A stretch of DNA of 64,000 nucleotides from CAVPGP01 sp963718065 (lineage in GTDB: Bacteria; Actinomycetota; Thermoleophilia; Gaiellales; Gaiellaceae), in assembly GCA_963718065.1 (NCBI GenBank), contig CAVQYE010000019.1, positions 248,001 to 312,000 of the forward strand, in the 5' to 3' direction. Of the stretch, positions 17,169 to 25,890 are shown piece by piece. The translations under genes were made by a program, and so were the position numbers. The notes beneath the pieces were generated by a model, which saw nothing but the letters and a program-made list of their open reading frames with translations, made no database searches and was not told where the DNA came from. The stretch's first letter is position 1. Each line of letters starts with the position of its first letter.

Positions 17169-17276
17169 ACCTGGTCCCGTACCTGGTACGAAAAGACGCT
17201 TGCAAACACTAAAGATCTGCATACGAGGCATGCAGGCTCGCGAACGCCGCGATTCGTACCTGGTACCCGACCAGGT
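17169..17276. repeat. 108-bp nested inverted-repeat element between convergent genes
   Basis: The 24-bp arms 17169-17192 and 17253-17276 are inverted copies with 21 of 24 matches. Each arm contains the near-palindrome GTACC(T/A)GGTAC and an ACCTGGTC block. A 60-bp AT-richer centre has its own perfect hairpin, CTGCAT (17217-17222) with ATGCAG (17230-17235). It occupies almost the whole gap between the two convergent genes. Possible roles are terminator, paired operator or a small mobile repeat. Confidence 0.7.
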
Positions 17277-17289
17277 AAGGGTGTTGTCC

Positions 17290-18294
17290 TTAAGGGACGA
17301 GCTCCGCCATGACGCGAAGCGAGTTCACGTCACGCGTGTGCAGGAGGAGCGACGTCGCGCCGGACTCGCGCCACGCGGCGAGCCGCTCGCCGATGCGCTC
17401 CTTCGAGCCGATCAGCGAGACCTCGTCGACGAACTGATCCGGGATCGCGGCGGCGGCCTCGTTGCGCTTGCCGTCGAGGAACAGCTCCTGCACCTGCTTG
17501 GCCTCCGCCTCGTAGCCGAAACGGGCGAACAGGTCGTTGTAGAAGTTCTTCCCGCGGGCGCCCATCCCGCCGATGTAGAAGGCGTAGTACGGCTTCAGCG
17601 CGTCGCGGGCCGACTGTACGTCGTCGGTGACCACGACCTGCACACCGGCGCAGACGTCGAAGCCCTCACGCGCCTTGTCGAGCGGGAACACATCACGCGC
17701 GCGTTCCGGCGAGAAGTAGATCGGCAGCCAGCCGTCGGCGATCTCGAAGGCGAGCTCGACCGCCTTCGGCCCGAGCGTCGCGAGGTAGATCGGGATCTCC
17801 GCGCGCAACGGGCGCATCATCAGCTTCAGCGGCTTGCCGAGCCCCGTCGCGCCAGGCCCCGTGTACGGGATGTCGTAGTGCTCGCCGTGATGCTCGATCG
17901 TCTCCCGCCGCAGGATCCGCCGCAGCAGGTCGACGTACTCGCGCGTCTTGCCGAGCGGCTTCCCCCACGGCTGCCCGTGCCAGCCCTCGACGACCTGAGG
18001 GCCGGAGGTTCCGAGCCCGAGCAGAAAGCGCCCGCCCGAGAGCGTGTCGAGTGTCGCCGCGGTCATCGCCGCGTTCGCAGGCGTCCGCCCCGGCAGCTGC
18101 ATGATCGCCGACCCGACCTTGATCCTCTCGGTGCGCGCGGCGACGTACGCGAGCGGCGTGATCGCATCCGTCCCCCACGCCTCGGCGGCCCAGCACGAGT
18201 CGAAGCCGAGCCGGTCGGCCTCGACCGCCATGTCGACGAGCTCGAGCGGCGACGTGCCCGGCTGCGCATATCCCATGTAGTAGCCGAGCCGCAT
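17290..18294 (-). CDS. LLM-class F420-dependent oxidoreductase
   Basis: 334 residues beginning MRLGYYMGYAQPG at the ATG 18294; the upstream in-frame extension would overlap the divergent neighbour. Family features are ADRLGFDSCWAAEAWG, RIKVGSAIMQLPGRTPA and GGRFLLGLGTSGPQVVEG. The Gly-rich segment and conserved residues resemble F420-dependent hydride-transfer enzymes. It is divergent from an acyl-CoA dehydrogenase with only 19 bp between start codons, so the promoters must overlap the coding starts. Confidence 0.83.
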   Translation of the reverse strand: MRLGYYMGYAQPGTSPLELVDMAVEADRLGFDSCWAAEAWGTDAITPLAYVAARTERIKVGSAIMQLPGRTPANAAMTAATLDTLSGGRFLLGLGTSGPQVVEGWHGQPWGKPLGKTREYVDLLRRILRRETIEHHGEHYDIPYTGPGATGLGKPLKLMMRPLRAEIPIYLATLGPKAVELAFEIADGWLPIYFSPERARDVFPLDKAREGFDVCAGVQVVVTDDVQSARDALKPYYAFYIGGMGARGKNFYNDLFARFGYEAEAKQVQELFLDGKRNEAAAAIPDQFVDEVSLIGSKERIGERLAAWRESGATSLLLHTRDVNSLRVMAELVP

Positions 18295-18313
18295 TCCATG
18301 CGATGCTAACCGC

Positions 18314-19513
18314 ATGACTGTCACCGATCTCGCCCCAGCAGCAGACGTCACCCATCTCCGCGAGCGCTACCGCGCCTTCATGGAGGAGCACATCCTCCCC
18401 GCCGAGAATCGCCTCGAGGGAGACGACGACCTCGTCGCCGGGCTCCGCGCGCTCGCCAAGCTCGACGGTCTCTGGGCGCCACACCTGCCGCCCGAGGCGG
18501 GCGGCACCGGCAGCGGCTTCCTCACCTACGCGTTCCTGAACGAGGTGATCGGGCGCTCGATGTGGGCCCAGTACATCTTCAACTGCCAGGCCCCCGACGC
18601 CGGCAACGGAGAGATCCTCTGGCACTTCGGCACCGACGAGCAGAAGGCGCGCTTCCTGGCGCCGCTCGTCGAAGGGACCGCGCGCTCGTTCTTCTCCATG
18701 ACCGAGCCCGACGTCTCCGGCTCCGATCCGACACTGCTCCGCACCCGCGCGGTGCGCGACGGCGACGACTGGGTGATCAACGGGCGCAAGTGGTTCTCGT
18801 CGAGCGCCGAGGGTGCCGCGTTCGGGATCGTGATGGCGGTCACCGACCCCGAGGCGGACAAGCACCTGCGGGCGACGCAGATCATCGTGCCGGCGGACAC
18901 TCCGGGCGTCGAGATCGTCCGCGCGGTCCCGGTCATGGGCCATGTCGGGCACGGCTGGTCGACCCACTGCGAGGTGCTGTACCACGATGTCCGCGTGCCG
19001 GTCGAGAACACGCTCGGAGCCGAGGGCGCCGGCTTCATGATCGCCCAGAAGCGCCTCGGCCCCGGTCGCATCCACCACGTCATGCGCTGGCTCGGCCAGA
19101 TGCAACGCGCGTTCGACCTGCTCTGCTCCTACTCGCTCGAGCGCGAGACGTTCGGCGGCCCGCTGGCCGACAAGCAGACGGTGCAGAACTGGATCGCAGA
19201 CTCGGCGGCCGAGATCCAGGCATGCCGGCTGATGACCCTCGACGCAGCGCACAAGATCGACCAGGGCTCGGAGGCGCGCGTCGACGTCTCGATCATCAAG
19301 TTCTACGCGGCCCGTGTCCTGAACGAGGTCATCGACCGGGCGGTGCAGGTCCACGGCGCGCGCGGGCTCACCGACGAGACGCCGCTCGCCGGGATGGCGA
19401 TGCAGGCCCGCGCCGGCCGGATCTACGACGGCCCCGACGAGGTGCACCGCATGGTCGTGGCGCGGCGCATCCTCAAGAGCTACAAGAGCGGCGAGGCCTG
19501 GCGCTTCGACTAG
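18314..19513 (+). CDS. Acyl-CoA dehydrogenase
   Basis: 399 residues. Family signatures are FFSMTEPDVSGSDPT in the middle domain, VHGARGLTDETPLAGM and a C-terminal GPDEVHRMVVARRIL segment. FAD-dependent alpha,beta-dehydrogenation of an acyl-CoA is expected. The IHHVMRWLGQMQRAFDLLCSY segment is typical of the ACAD10/11-like branch, which fits the APH-fold protein nearby. The specific chain length cannot be inferred. Confidence 0.9.
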   Translation: MTVTDLAPAADVTHLRERYRAFMEEHILPAENRLEGDDDLVAGLRALAKLDGLWAPHLPPEAGGTGSGFLTYAFLNEVIGRSMWAQYIFNCQAPDAGNGEILWHFGTDEQKARFLAPLVEGTARSFFSMTEPDVSGSDPTLLRTRAVRDGDDWVINGRKWFSSSAEGAAFGIVMAVTDPEADKHLRATQIIVPADTPGVEIVRAVPVMGHVGHGWSTHCEVLYHDVRVPVENTLGAEGAGFMIAQKRLGPGRIHHVMRWLGQMQRAFDLLCSYSLERETFGGPLADKQTVQNWIADSAAEIQACRLMTLDAAHKIDQGSEARVDVSIIKFYAARVLNEVIDRAVQVHGARGLTDETPLAGMAMQARAGRIYDGPDEVHRMVVARRILKSYKSGEAWRFD

Positions 19514-19516
19514 CCG

Positions 19517-19918
19517 CTAGGAGTGCGTGAACGGGAGCTCGGTGAGCTTCACCGACTCCGGCTCGATCCAGTACACGTTGCCGCTCCGCATCGGGAACGG
19601 CGCGCCGATGTACTTCTCCGAGATGCGGTCGATCACCGCCAGCGCCTCTTCGCCCTCGAGCACCTCGGCGACGCGGCCGCACAGGTGGACGTTGCGATAC
19701 GGGTTCGCGGCGTCGACGACCGACACGGAGACACGGGGGTCGCGCGCAATGTGCTTGGCCTTTCGGCTCGCAGGCTGGGTGAAGAACGCGAGCCGGTCGT
19801 GCTCGCGGAGCATCCAGACCGGCACGCTGTGCGGCGACCCGTCCGCCGCCGTCGTGGCGAGGTGGAAGAACGTGCGGCCGTCGAGCACGGAGCTGACTTC
19901 GGGCGACAACCCGGCCAT
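19517..19918 (-). CDS. PPOX-class F420-dependent pyridoxamine-oxidase-fold protein
   Basis: A 133-residue split-barrel protein starting MAGLSPEVSSVLDGRTF at the ATG 19918. The segments FFHLATTAADGSPHSVPVW, RKAKHIARDPRVSVSVVD and VHLCGRVAEVLEG are the standard pattern of actinobacterial PPOX/F420-binding proteins. It could be an F420H2-dependent reductase or an FMN-binding protein. It is divergent from the YqgE gene, with 18 bp between starts. Confidence 0.83.
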   Translation of the reverse strand: MAGLSPEVSSVLDGRTFFHLATTAADGSPHSVPVWMLREHDRLAFFTQPASRKAKHIARDPRVSVSVVDAANPYRNVHLCGRVAEVLEGEEALAVIDRISEKYIGAPFPMRSGNVYWIEPESVKLTELPFTHS

Positions 19919-19936
19919 GCGTGGCACCCTACCCGC

Positions 19937-20482
19937 ATGGATTCGCTCCAGGGCAAGCTGCTGATCGCCTCGCCGGCGCTGATCGACCCGAACTTCAAGC
20001 GCGCGGTCGTCCTCGTCGCGCACCACGACGAGGAAGGTGCGATGGGCCTCGTGCTCTCTCGCCCGTCCCCGGCGACGGTCGCCGAGGTCGTGCCGGAGCT
20101 GCTCGAGCTCGCCAACGGCGACCAGACCGTCTACGTCGGTGGGCCGGTGCAGCCGTCGGCGGTGATCGCGATCGCCGAGTTCGAGGAGCCCGAGGACGGC
20201 GACGCCGGCATCTTTGGTCATGTCGGCTTCGTCACCGAGGACGCCGACCCGGACGACCTCGTCGGCGTCGCGCGGCGCGTCCGTGTCTTCGCGGGCTACG
20301 CGGGCTGGGGACCGGGCCAGCTGGAAGCCGAGGTCGCCGAGCCTTCGTGGATCATCGAGCCGGCCCTCGAGGACGACGTCTTCGCCGATGACCCGGAAGA
20401 GCTCTGGCGTGTCGTCCTCCGCCGCAAGGGCGGCCAGTTCGCGCTGCTGGCGCGCATGCCGGACGATCCCTCCGTCAACTAG
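19937..20482 (+). CDS. yqgE: YqgE/AlgH family protein (UPF0301)
   Basis: 181 residues. GKLLIASPALIDPNFKRAVVLV at the N-terminus, GAMGLVLSRPS, VYVGGPV and FAGYAGWGPGQLEAE are the conserved motifs of the family. The molecular function remains unclear; AlgH was named as an alginate regulator in Pseudomonas. The ATG at 19937 gives the family N-terminus exactly. Confidence 0.93.
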   Translation: MDSLQGKLLIASPALIDPNFKRAVVLVAHHDEEGAMGLVLSRPSPATVAEVVPELLELANGDQTVYVGGPVQPSAVIAIAEFEEPEDGDAGIFGHVGFVTEDADPDDLVGVARRVRVFAGYAGWGPGQLEAEVAEPSWIIEPALEDDVFADDPEELWRVVLRRKGGQFALLARMPDDPSVN

Positions 20483-20526
20483 CGATCACGCGGAAGATCC
20501 GGGCGCTGTTCGCCGTCTCGTAAAGC

Positions 20527-21327
20527 ATGAAGACGACGGCTGTGGCTGCGACGGCGCTCGCGTTGCTGGTCGCGACATCGGCATCGGCGGCGAGGACGCC
20601 GACTCGGCTCTGGTACAAGCTGTCGATCGTCTACATCGGCACGCAGACCGGCGAGTCGATCAGCAACGGCGCCAAGAGCAACCTCGAGCTGCACTCGGCT
20701 TTCACCGGCAAGTCGGACACCGCGGTCCTCGTTCGCAAGGACGCACGCGGGCGCTTCACCATCCGCAACAGCAAGTTCACCGGCACGCTTTCGCGTCTCG
20801 ACTGGGACTACAAGCAGGACTGGTTCGTCGGCACCGTCGCGCCCTGCAAGGAGCACACGCACGAGAGCATCGTCCAGCCGGCGGCACTCGAGGGTGTCTT
20901 CGGGGCGGAGCCGATGTACAGAGGCGGCCGCACCGGCTTCGGCGCCTCGGTCTCCACCACAGCACGCACGAAGGTCGAGCGGTTCGCCGTCGCGCCGTGC
21001 GCGGGCTCGATCCGGAACCGGCCCGTCGAGCTGCTGAACCAGGACGCCGTCAACCGGGGCGAGCCGCCGCAGTTCCTCGTCAAGGGCAGCGTGGACGACG
21101 ATGTCGAGACCGAGCCGGTGGCGATGCTCCGCATTCCCAGCAACAACCAGAAGACGCCCGAGGGGCGCACGCTCGGCAAGTTCGGCCAGCAGAGTTTCAG
21201 CATCATCTCGCACCTGGTCGTGCGCTACGGACCGCGCTACGTCGGCGGCGTGATCGACTCCTACAGCGTCGACGAGAGCTGGTTCTTCAGCTTCACACGG
21301 TGCCCCGGCACCGCGCCCTGCTCCTAG
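20527..21327 (+). CDS. Secreted protein of unknown function
   Basis: 266 residues with a clear signal peptide (LALLVATSASAA, cleavage near residue 22). The mature part has polar beta-rich segments and four cysteines (VAPCKEH, VAPCAGS and CPGTAPCS at the C-terminus) that could form two disulfides. I recognise no domain. The stop codon touches the left arm of the structured element at 21326. Confidence 0.72.
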   Translation: MKTTAVAATALALLVATSASAARTPTRLWYKLSIVYIGTQTGESISNGAKSNLELHSAFTGKSDTAVLVRKDARGRFTIRNSKFTGTLSRLDWDYKQDWFVGTVAPCKEHTHESIVQPAALEGVFGAEPMYRGGRTGFGASVSTTARTKVERFAVAPCAGSIRNRPVELLNQDAVNRGEPPQFLVKGSVDDDVETEPVAMLRIPSNNQKTPEGRTLGKFGQQSFSIISHLVVRYGPRYVGGVIDSYSVDESWFFSFTRCPGTAPCS

Positions 21328-21492
21328 GAGGGCTTGACGAAACAGCGGCTGTGCCGCCGGGCCGCGCTGCTCGCCCCGATGCGGCGTCCTCGGTCGCGCC
21401 CGTAGAACCTCCGGCTACGAACGCTCCCTGCGTCCTTGCCTCGGAACGAGCATCGCACCCCAACGACGAGCGAAGTTCCGCCAAGCCCTCCT
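21326..21492 (-). repeat. Structured intergenic element, copy 2 (paired with 6721-6886)
   Basis: A 167-bp element filling the gap between two convergent genes. Core blocks 21381-21403 and 21419-21439 are nearly identical to copy 1. The outer arms 21326-21342 and 21476-21492 pair (AGGAGGGCTTG with CAAGCCCTCCT, then a further short stem) although their sequence is unrelated to the arms of copy 1. Between the core blocks is a perfect hairpin, CGTAG with CTACG, where copy 1 has different bases that still mostly pair. On the minus strand it would be transcribed just downstream of the acyl-CoA ligase. Confidence 0.7.
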
Positions 21493-21495
21493 GCC

Positions 21496-23109
21496 TCAGT
21501 TCGCCGGCGTGACCTCCGCGGCCGCCGGCTCCTGGGCGAACATCTCGCGCAGGGCGATCTTGCGGAACTTGCCGACACTCGTCTTCGGGATCTCGTCCAC
21601 GAACTCGTAGCGGTCCGGCAGCCACCACTTGGCGAACTGCGGCGCCAGGAATTCGTTCAGCTCCTCGTGGGTCGCGGACTTCCCCTCGCGCAGCACGACG
21701 GCGGCCAGCGGCCGCTCGTCCCACTTCGGGTCGGGGATCGCGATCACGGCCGCCTCGGCGATCGCCGGGTGCGCCATCAGCGCGTTCTCCAGGTCGACCG
21801 ACGAGATCCACTCGCCGCCCGACTTGATCACGTCCTTGGAGCGATCCTTGATCTGGATGAACCCCTTCGGGTGGAGCGAGACGATGTCGCCGGTCTTGAA
21901 CCAGCCGTCGTCGGTCCAGCGCTCGGCCTGCTCGGGCGTCTCGTAGTAGCCGGACGCGACCCAGGGGCCGCGCACCTCGAGCTCGCCCATCGTCTCGGCG
22001 TCCCACGGGATCTCCTCGTCGCCGACCATGCCGCGGACCTCGACGAACGGCAGCGGCACGCCGGCCATCGCGGCGAAGTCGAACTTCGTCTCCTCGTCCG
22101 CGTCGCGCAGCTCGCCGTAGTAGTCGGTCGTCGACGCGACGGGCGACGTCTCGGTCATCCCCCACCCCTGGACGATCGGGAATCCGTGGCGTTGCTTGTA
22201 CGCGGCGATCATCGCGCGCGGCACCGCGGAGCCGCCGACGAGCATCCCCTTCAGGTGCAGCTTGTACTTCTCCGGGTCGGCGTCGAGCAGCGCGAGGATC
22301 GCCATCCAGATCGTCGGCACGCCTGCGGTCCACGTCACCTTCTCCGCCTCGAAGTCCTCGAGCAGGCTCTGCGGATCGAGATGCGGCCCCGGGAAGACAA
22401 GCTTCGCACCGAGCATCGTCGCCAGGTACGGATAGCCCCAGGCGTTCGCGTGGAACATCGGCACCACCGGCAGGATCGTGTCGGCCTCGCTCACCGGTAC
22501 CCCGAGCGGGGCCAGCGACGCGACGCCGAGCGTGTGCAGGATCGTCGAGCGGTGCGAGTAGACGACGCCCTTCGGCAGCCCGGTCGTGCCGCTCGTGTAG
22601 CACATGGCCGCCGCCTCGTTCTCGTCCAGCTCCGGGTCGCGCCAGTCGTCGGCGCTCGCTCCGGCGAGCAGCTCCTCGTACGAGTCCTCGACGACGAAGA
22701 CGTGCTCGATGCTCGTCCGGTCCTTGAACTGCTCCAGGAGCGGCAGCAGGCTCCGGTCGACGATCACGGCCTTGTCCTTCGCGTGCTCGGCGATGTACGC
22801 GAGGTCGTTCGGGTGCAGGCGGAGGTTCAGCGTGTGCAGCACGAAGCCGCCGCACGGGATGCCGAAGTAGGCCTCGAGGTGCTGGTAGTGGTTCCAGCAG
22901 AGCGTCGCGACGCGGTCGCCGCGCTCGAGCCCGAGCCCCTGCAGCGCGACGGCGAGCTGCTTCGCGCGCCGGGCCATGTCGCCGTAGGTGTAGTGGTGGA
23001 AGCTCTTGTCGGGAAGCCGGGTCGCGATCCGCGTCTCGCCGAAGTAGGTCTCCGCGCGCTTCAGGAGCGGCGGCAGCGTCAGCTGGAAGTCCATCATCAG
23101 GCCGTTCAC
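21496..23109 (-). CDS. Long/medium-chain fatty-acid-CoA ligase (AlkK-like)
   Basis: 537 residues, intact. AMP-binding motifs include MCYTSGTTGLPKGVVYSHRS, VQGWGMTETSPVAS, DDGWFKTGDIVSLHPKG, IKDRSKDVIKSGGEWIS and the C-terminal lysine in PKTSVGKFRK. Close resemblance to AlkK/FadD-type ligases suggests medium- to long-chain substrates. It starts at a GTG whose last bases overlap the cupin stop (GTGA), making it the last gene of the acyl-CoA dehydrogenase operon. Confidence 0.92.
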   Translation of the reverse strand: MNGLMMDFQLTLPPLLKRAETYFGETRIATRLPDKSFHHYTYGDMARRAKQLAVALQGLGLERGDRVATLCWNHYQHLEAYFGIPCGGFVLHTLNLRLHPNDLAYIAEHAKDKAVIVDRSLLPLLEQFKDRTSIEHVFVVEDSYEELLAGASADDWRDPELDENEAAAMCYTSGTTGLPKGVVYSHRSTILHTLGVASLAPLGVPVSEADTILPVVPMFHANAWGYPYLATMLGAKLVFPGPHLDPQSLLEDFEAEKVTWTAGVPTIWMAILALLDADPEKYKLHLKGMLVGGSAVPRAMIAAYKQRHGFPIVQGWGMTETSPVASTTDYYGELRDADEETKFDFAAMAGVPLPFVEVRGMVGDEEIPWDAETMGELEVRGPWVASGYYETPEQAERWTDDGWFKTGDIVSLHPKGFIQIKDRSKDVIKSGGEWISSVDLENALMAHPAIAEAAVIAIPDPKWDERPLAAVVLREGKSATHEELNEFLAPQFAKWWLPDRYEFVDEIPKTSVGKFRKIALREMFAQEPAAAEVTPAN

Positions 23110-23507
23110 TGCTTGAACTCTCCTCTCGACATCGCCTGCCGCTGCTCGAGGTCGGCCGGATCGACGAGTTGGCCGTCGCGCGAGACGTAGCCGTCCTTCC
23201 CGCCGATCACGAGCAGCACGAGGTCGTCGTCGCCGGCGTTCGAGAACCGGCGAGGCGTCTCCGCGCCCACGTGGACGAGCCCGCCGGGGCCGACCTCGCG
23301 AACCTCGTCGCCGACCTCCGCCTTCGCGGTGCCGCTGTGGACGAAGTAGAGCTCGTCCTGGACGTCGTGGTAGTGGAAGATCCCCTCCGCGCCGGGCGGA
23401 TAGACGATCACGTTCGCGCCGAAGGCCTCGATCCCGAGCGGGGCGCGGACCTTGCGGAACCCGTAGTTGTCGCCGAGCTCGTCGACGGAGCTGAATGCAT
23501 GTCCCAT
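23106..23507 (-). CDS. Small cupin-domain protein
   Basis: 133 residues from the ATG 23507. The cupin metal motifs are visible: GIFHYHDVQDELYFVHSG (motif 1 with two His and a Glu) and PRRFSNAGDDDLVLLVIGG (motif 2 region). Whether it is enzymatic or sensory is unknown. It lies within the fatty-acid operon between the small acyl-CoA dehydrogenase and the ligase. Confidence 0.8.
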   Translation of the reverse strand: MGHAFSSVDELGDNYGFRKVRAPLGIEAFGANVIVYPPGAEGIFHYHDVQDELYFVHSGTAKAEVGDEVREVGPGGLVHVGAETPRRFSNAGDDDLVLLVIGGKDGYVSRDGQLVDPADLEQRQAMSRGEFKQ

Positions 23508-23547
23508 GCCCGGGACTCTATGGCCCCGTCCACCCCGAGTAAACGCG

Positions 23548-24507
23548 CTACTTCGCGTGCGCGGGCGCCGCGGCCGGTGCGCGGGGCTCCGACTCGGCCT
23601 CGCCCGCGAGCACGGCCTTGGCGACCGTCGCACGGTGCACCGCCGGGTAGCCGGCGAACGACTCGAGCCACTGCGCGCGCTTGTAGTAGCGGTGCAGCGG
23701 GTGCTCCCACGTGAAGCCGATGCCGCCGTGCACCTGGATCGAGCGCTCGCACGCGGCCACTGCTGCCTCCGTCGCCTTCGCGTTCGCCGCGGCGGCGGCC
23801 AGGGGCGCCTGCGCGTCGCCCTCGGCGACCGCCCACGCCGCCCAGTAGGCGAGTGACCGCGCCAGCTCGACGTCGACGAACGAGTCGACGACCTGGTGCG
23901 AGACGGCCTGGTAGATGCCGATCTTCTTGCCGAACTGCTCGCGCGCGCCGACGTATTCGATCGCGAGCTCGAGCGCGCGCTGGCCGACGCCGACCGCCTC
24001 GAGCGCGGCTGCGGCGAGCACACGCGGCCGGTCGAGCTGCGCGTCGTTGCCTTCGAGCCGTCCGAGCGTCCGCGTCTCGTCCATCGTCTGCATGACCTCG
24101 CCGCCGCCCGGGACGGCGCCGTCCCCGGTCAGCACCTTGTCGACCCGGTCGAGATCCGGCACGAGCCCGTCGACGAGCGCCGACCACTTCGTCTCGCCGC
24201 CGGCCACGGCCGACGCGTCCTCCGCGCCGAGAGCCGGCAGCGCGAGCGCCACCGTCGAGAAGAACGGGCCGACGTAGAGCGCGTAGCCCAGCTCCTCGAA
24301 GAGCACCGCTTCCTCGAGGAACGAGAGGCCCGCGCCGCCCTGCTCCTCGGGAACCGAGACGCCGAGCCAGCCGAGCTCTGCGAGCTCTGACCACGTCGAG
24401 GGGTCGTACTCCGCCTCGAGCGCGCGCTCGATCGGCCAGCGCTCGCTCGCCCACCCGCGCGCCTGCTTGCGGAGCTCCTCCTGGATCTCGGAAAACGTGA
24501 AGTCCAT
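23548..24507 (-). CDS. Acyl-CoA dehydrogenase, short divergent subunit
   Basis: 319 residues, about 60 shorter than a standard acyl-CoA dehydrogenase. The N-terminal domain (EEQGGAGLSFLEEAVLFEELGYAL) and C-terminal helices (REQFGKKIGIYQAVSHQ, VHGGIGFTWEHPLHRYYKRA) are present, but the middle FAD-binding stretch is reduced. This matches the small subunit of heteromeric alpha2beta2 acyl-CoA dehydrogenases such as those of mycobacterial sterol side-chain catabolism. The large partner lies 3 bp upstream. Confidence 0.85.
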   Translation of the reverse strand: MDFTFSEIQEELRKQARGWASERWPIERALEAEYDPSTWSELAELGWLGVSVPEEQGGAGLSFLEEAVLFEELGYALYVGPFFSTVALALPALGAEDASAVAGGETKWSALVDGLVPDLDRVDKVLTGDGAVPGGGEVMQTMDETRTLGRLEGNDAQLDRPRVLAAAALEAVGVGQRALELAIEYVGAREQFGKKIGIYQAVSHQVVDSFVDVELARSLAYWAAWAVAEGDAQAPLAAAAANAKATEAAVAACERSIQVHGGIGFTWEHPLHRYYKRAQWLESFAGYPAVHRATVAKAVLAGEAESEPRAPAAAPAHAK

Positions 24508-24510
24508 GCG

Positions 24511-25647
24511 TCAGCGTCCCCTCGGGAGGCCGAGCACCCGCTCGGCGATGATGTTGCGGAGGATCTCGCTCGTGCCGGCCTCGATCGTGTTGCCGCGCGA
24601 GCGCAGCTGCTGGTACTGCCAGTAGCCGAGCTCCTGCGACTCGCCGTCCTGCAGCTCGAGCGCGAGCTTCGTCAGGCGCTGGTTCGCCTCCGACCAGACG
24701 AGCTTGGCGACCGAGCCCTCAGGCCCGGGAATGCCGGTCTTGATCAGCGAGGAGAGCGCGCGGTAGTTCGTGTAGCGCACGGCCTGGAGGTCGATCCACT
24801 CCTGGGCGATCCGGTCCTCCTGGGTCGCGGTCGTGCCCTTCTCCTGCGCGAGCACCGTGAGCCTGCGCACGGCGACGTCGAGCGCGCCGACGAGCGCGAA
24901 GCCGAGCGTGCCGCGCTCGTGCAGCAGCGTCGTCATCGCCACCGCCCAGCCGTTGCCCTCCTCGTCGAGGCGGTTCTCGACGGGCACCTCGACGTCGGTG
25001 AAGAAGATCTCGTTGAACTCCGCGTGGCCCGTGACCTGGCGCAGCGGCCGCACCTCGACGCCCGGCGCGTGCATGTCGACGAGCAGGTACGTGAGGCCCG
25101 CGTGCCGCTCGGAGTCGGGGTCGGAGCGCGTGACGAGGATGCACCAGTCAGCGATGTGCGCGAATGACGACCAGACTTTCTGGCCGTTGACGACGTACGT
25201 GGCGCCCTTGCGGTCGGCGCGCGTGCGGACGGCGGAGAGGTCGGAGCCGGCGCCGGGCTCGGAGAAGCCCTGGCACCAGATCTCGTCGGCCGAGAGGATC
25301 TTCTCGAGGTAGCGCTGCTTCTGCTCCTCGGTGCCGTGCGCGATGATCGTCGGCCCCGCCATCCCGAGCCCGATCACGCCCAGGTGCTGCGGCGCCTCGG
25401 CGCGCGCGGCCTCCTCGAGGAAGATCGCCTGATAGCTGTACGGGGCGCCTGCGCCGCCGTACTCCTCGGCCCAGGTGAGACCCGCGTAGCCCGCCTCGAA
25501 GAGCTTGCGGCTCCAGGCGCGGCCGTGCTCTTCGAAGCGCGTCTCGCTGCCGCGGTAGCCGCGCAGCTCGTCCGGGATGTTCTCGGCGAGCCAGGTCCGC
25601 ACCTCGGTGCGGAACGCGGCCTCTTCCGGTGTGTCGCGGAGCTCCAC
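24511..25647 (-). CDS. Acyl-CoA dehydrogenase, large subunit of a probable heteromer
   Basis: 378 residues from GTG 25647 (VELRDTPEEAAFRTEV); a longer reading frame extends upstream without a good start. WCQGFSEPGAGSDLSAVRT and VNGQKVWSSFAH are FAD/substrate-loop motifs, and GNTIEAGTSEILRNIIAERVLGLPR is the C-terminal signature. It probably supplies the catalytic base for the pair. First gene of the operon that continues through the small subunit, cupin and ligase. Confidence 0.9.
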   Translation of the reverse strand: MELRDTPEEAAFRTEVRTWLAENIPDELRGYRGSETRFEEHGRAWSRKLFEAGYAGLTWAEEYGGAGAPYSYQAIFLEEAARAEAPQHLGVIGLGMAGPTIIAHGTEEQKQRYLEKILSADEIWCQGFSEPGAGSDLSAVRTRADRKGATYVVNGQKVWSSFAHIADWCILVTRSDPDSERHAGLTYLLVDMHAPGVEVRPLRQVTGHAEFNEIFFTDVEVPVENRLDEEGNGWAVAMTTLLHERGTLGFALVGALDVAVRRLTVLAQEKGTTATQEDRIAQEWIDLQAVRYTNYRALSSLIKTGIPGPEGSVAKLVWSEANQRLTKLALELQDGESQELGYWQYQQLRSRGNTIEAGTSEILRNIIAERVLGLPRGR

Positions 25648-25760
25648 TCCGTGACTATCGCAGGGCCGACGTCCGCGCGCCAACTCCCCCCGATGAGGTG
25701 ACGCCGGGACCACGTTGGGCCACAAATCTGCATTCGAGTCCCAGGAACCCTCCGCCCATT

Positions 25761-25890
25761 GGGACATGTCCCTGCCTCAGAGGGAGGGACATGTCCCAAA
25801 AGAGCGAATGTCCTGCATCCGAGGGAAGGCATGTCCTGGTCGGCGTGGCTTCTTCGGCCACGTCCATGCCTCAGAGGCAGGGACACGGCC
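25761..25890. repeat. Cluster of degenerate palindromic repeats built on GGGACATGTCCC
   Basis: Two perfect 12-bp palindromes GGGACATGTCCC lie at 25761-25772 and 25786-25797 and form a larger stem around TGCCTCAGAGGG. Degenerate versions of the same 36-bp unit follow at 25806-25836 and 25856-25890 (both with TGC.TC.GAGG in the centre), and a GGACGTGTCCC half remains at 25895-25906. The 280-bp gap 25648-25927 has no gene. It resembles REP-type palindromic clusters, not CRISPR. Confidence 0.7.
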
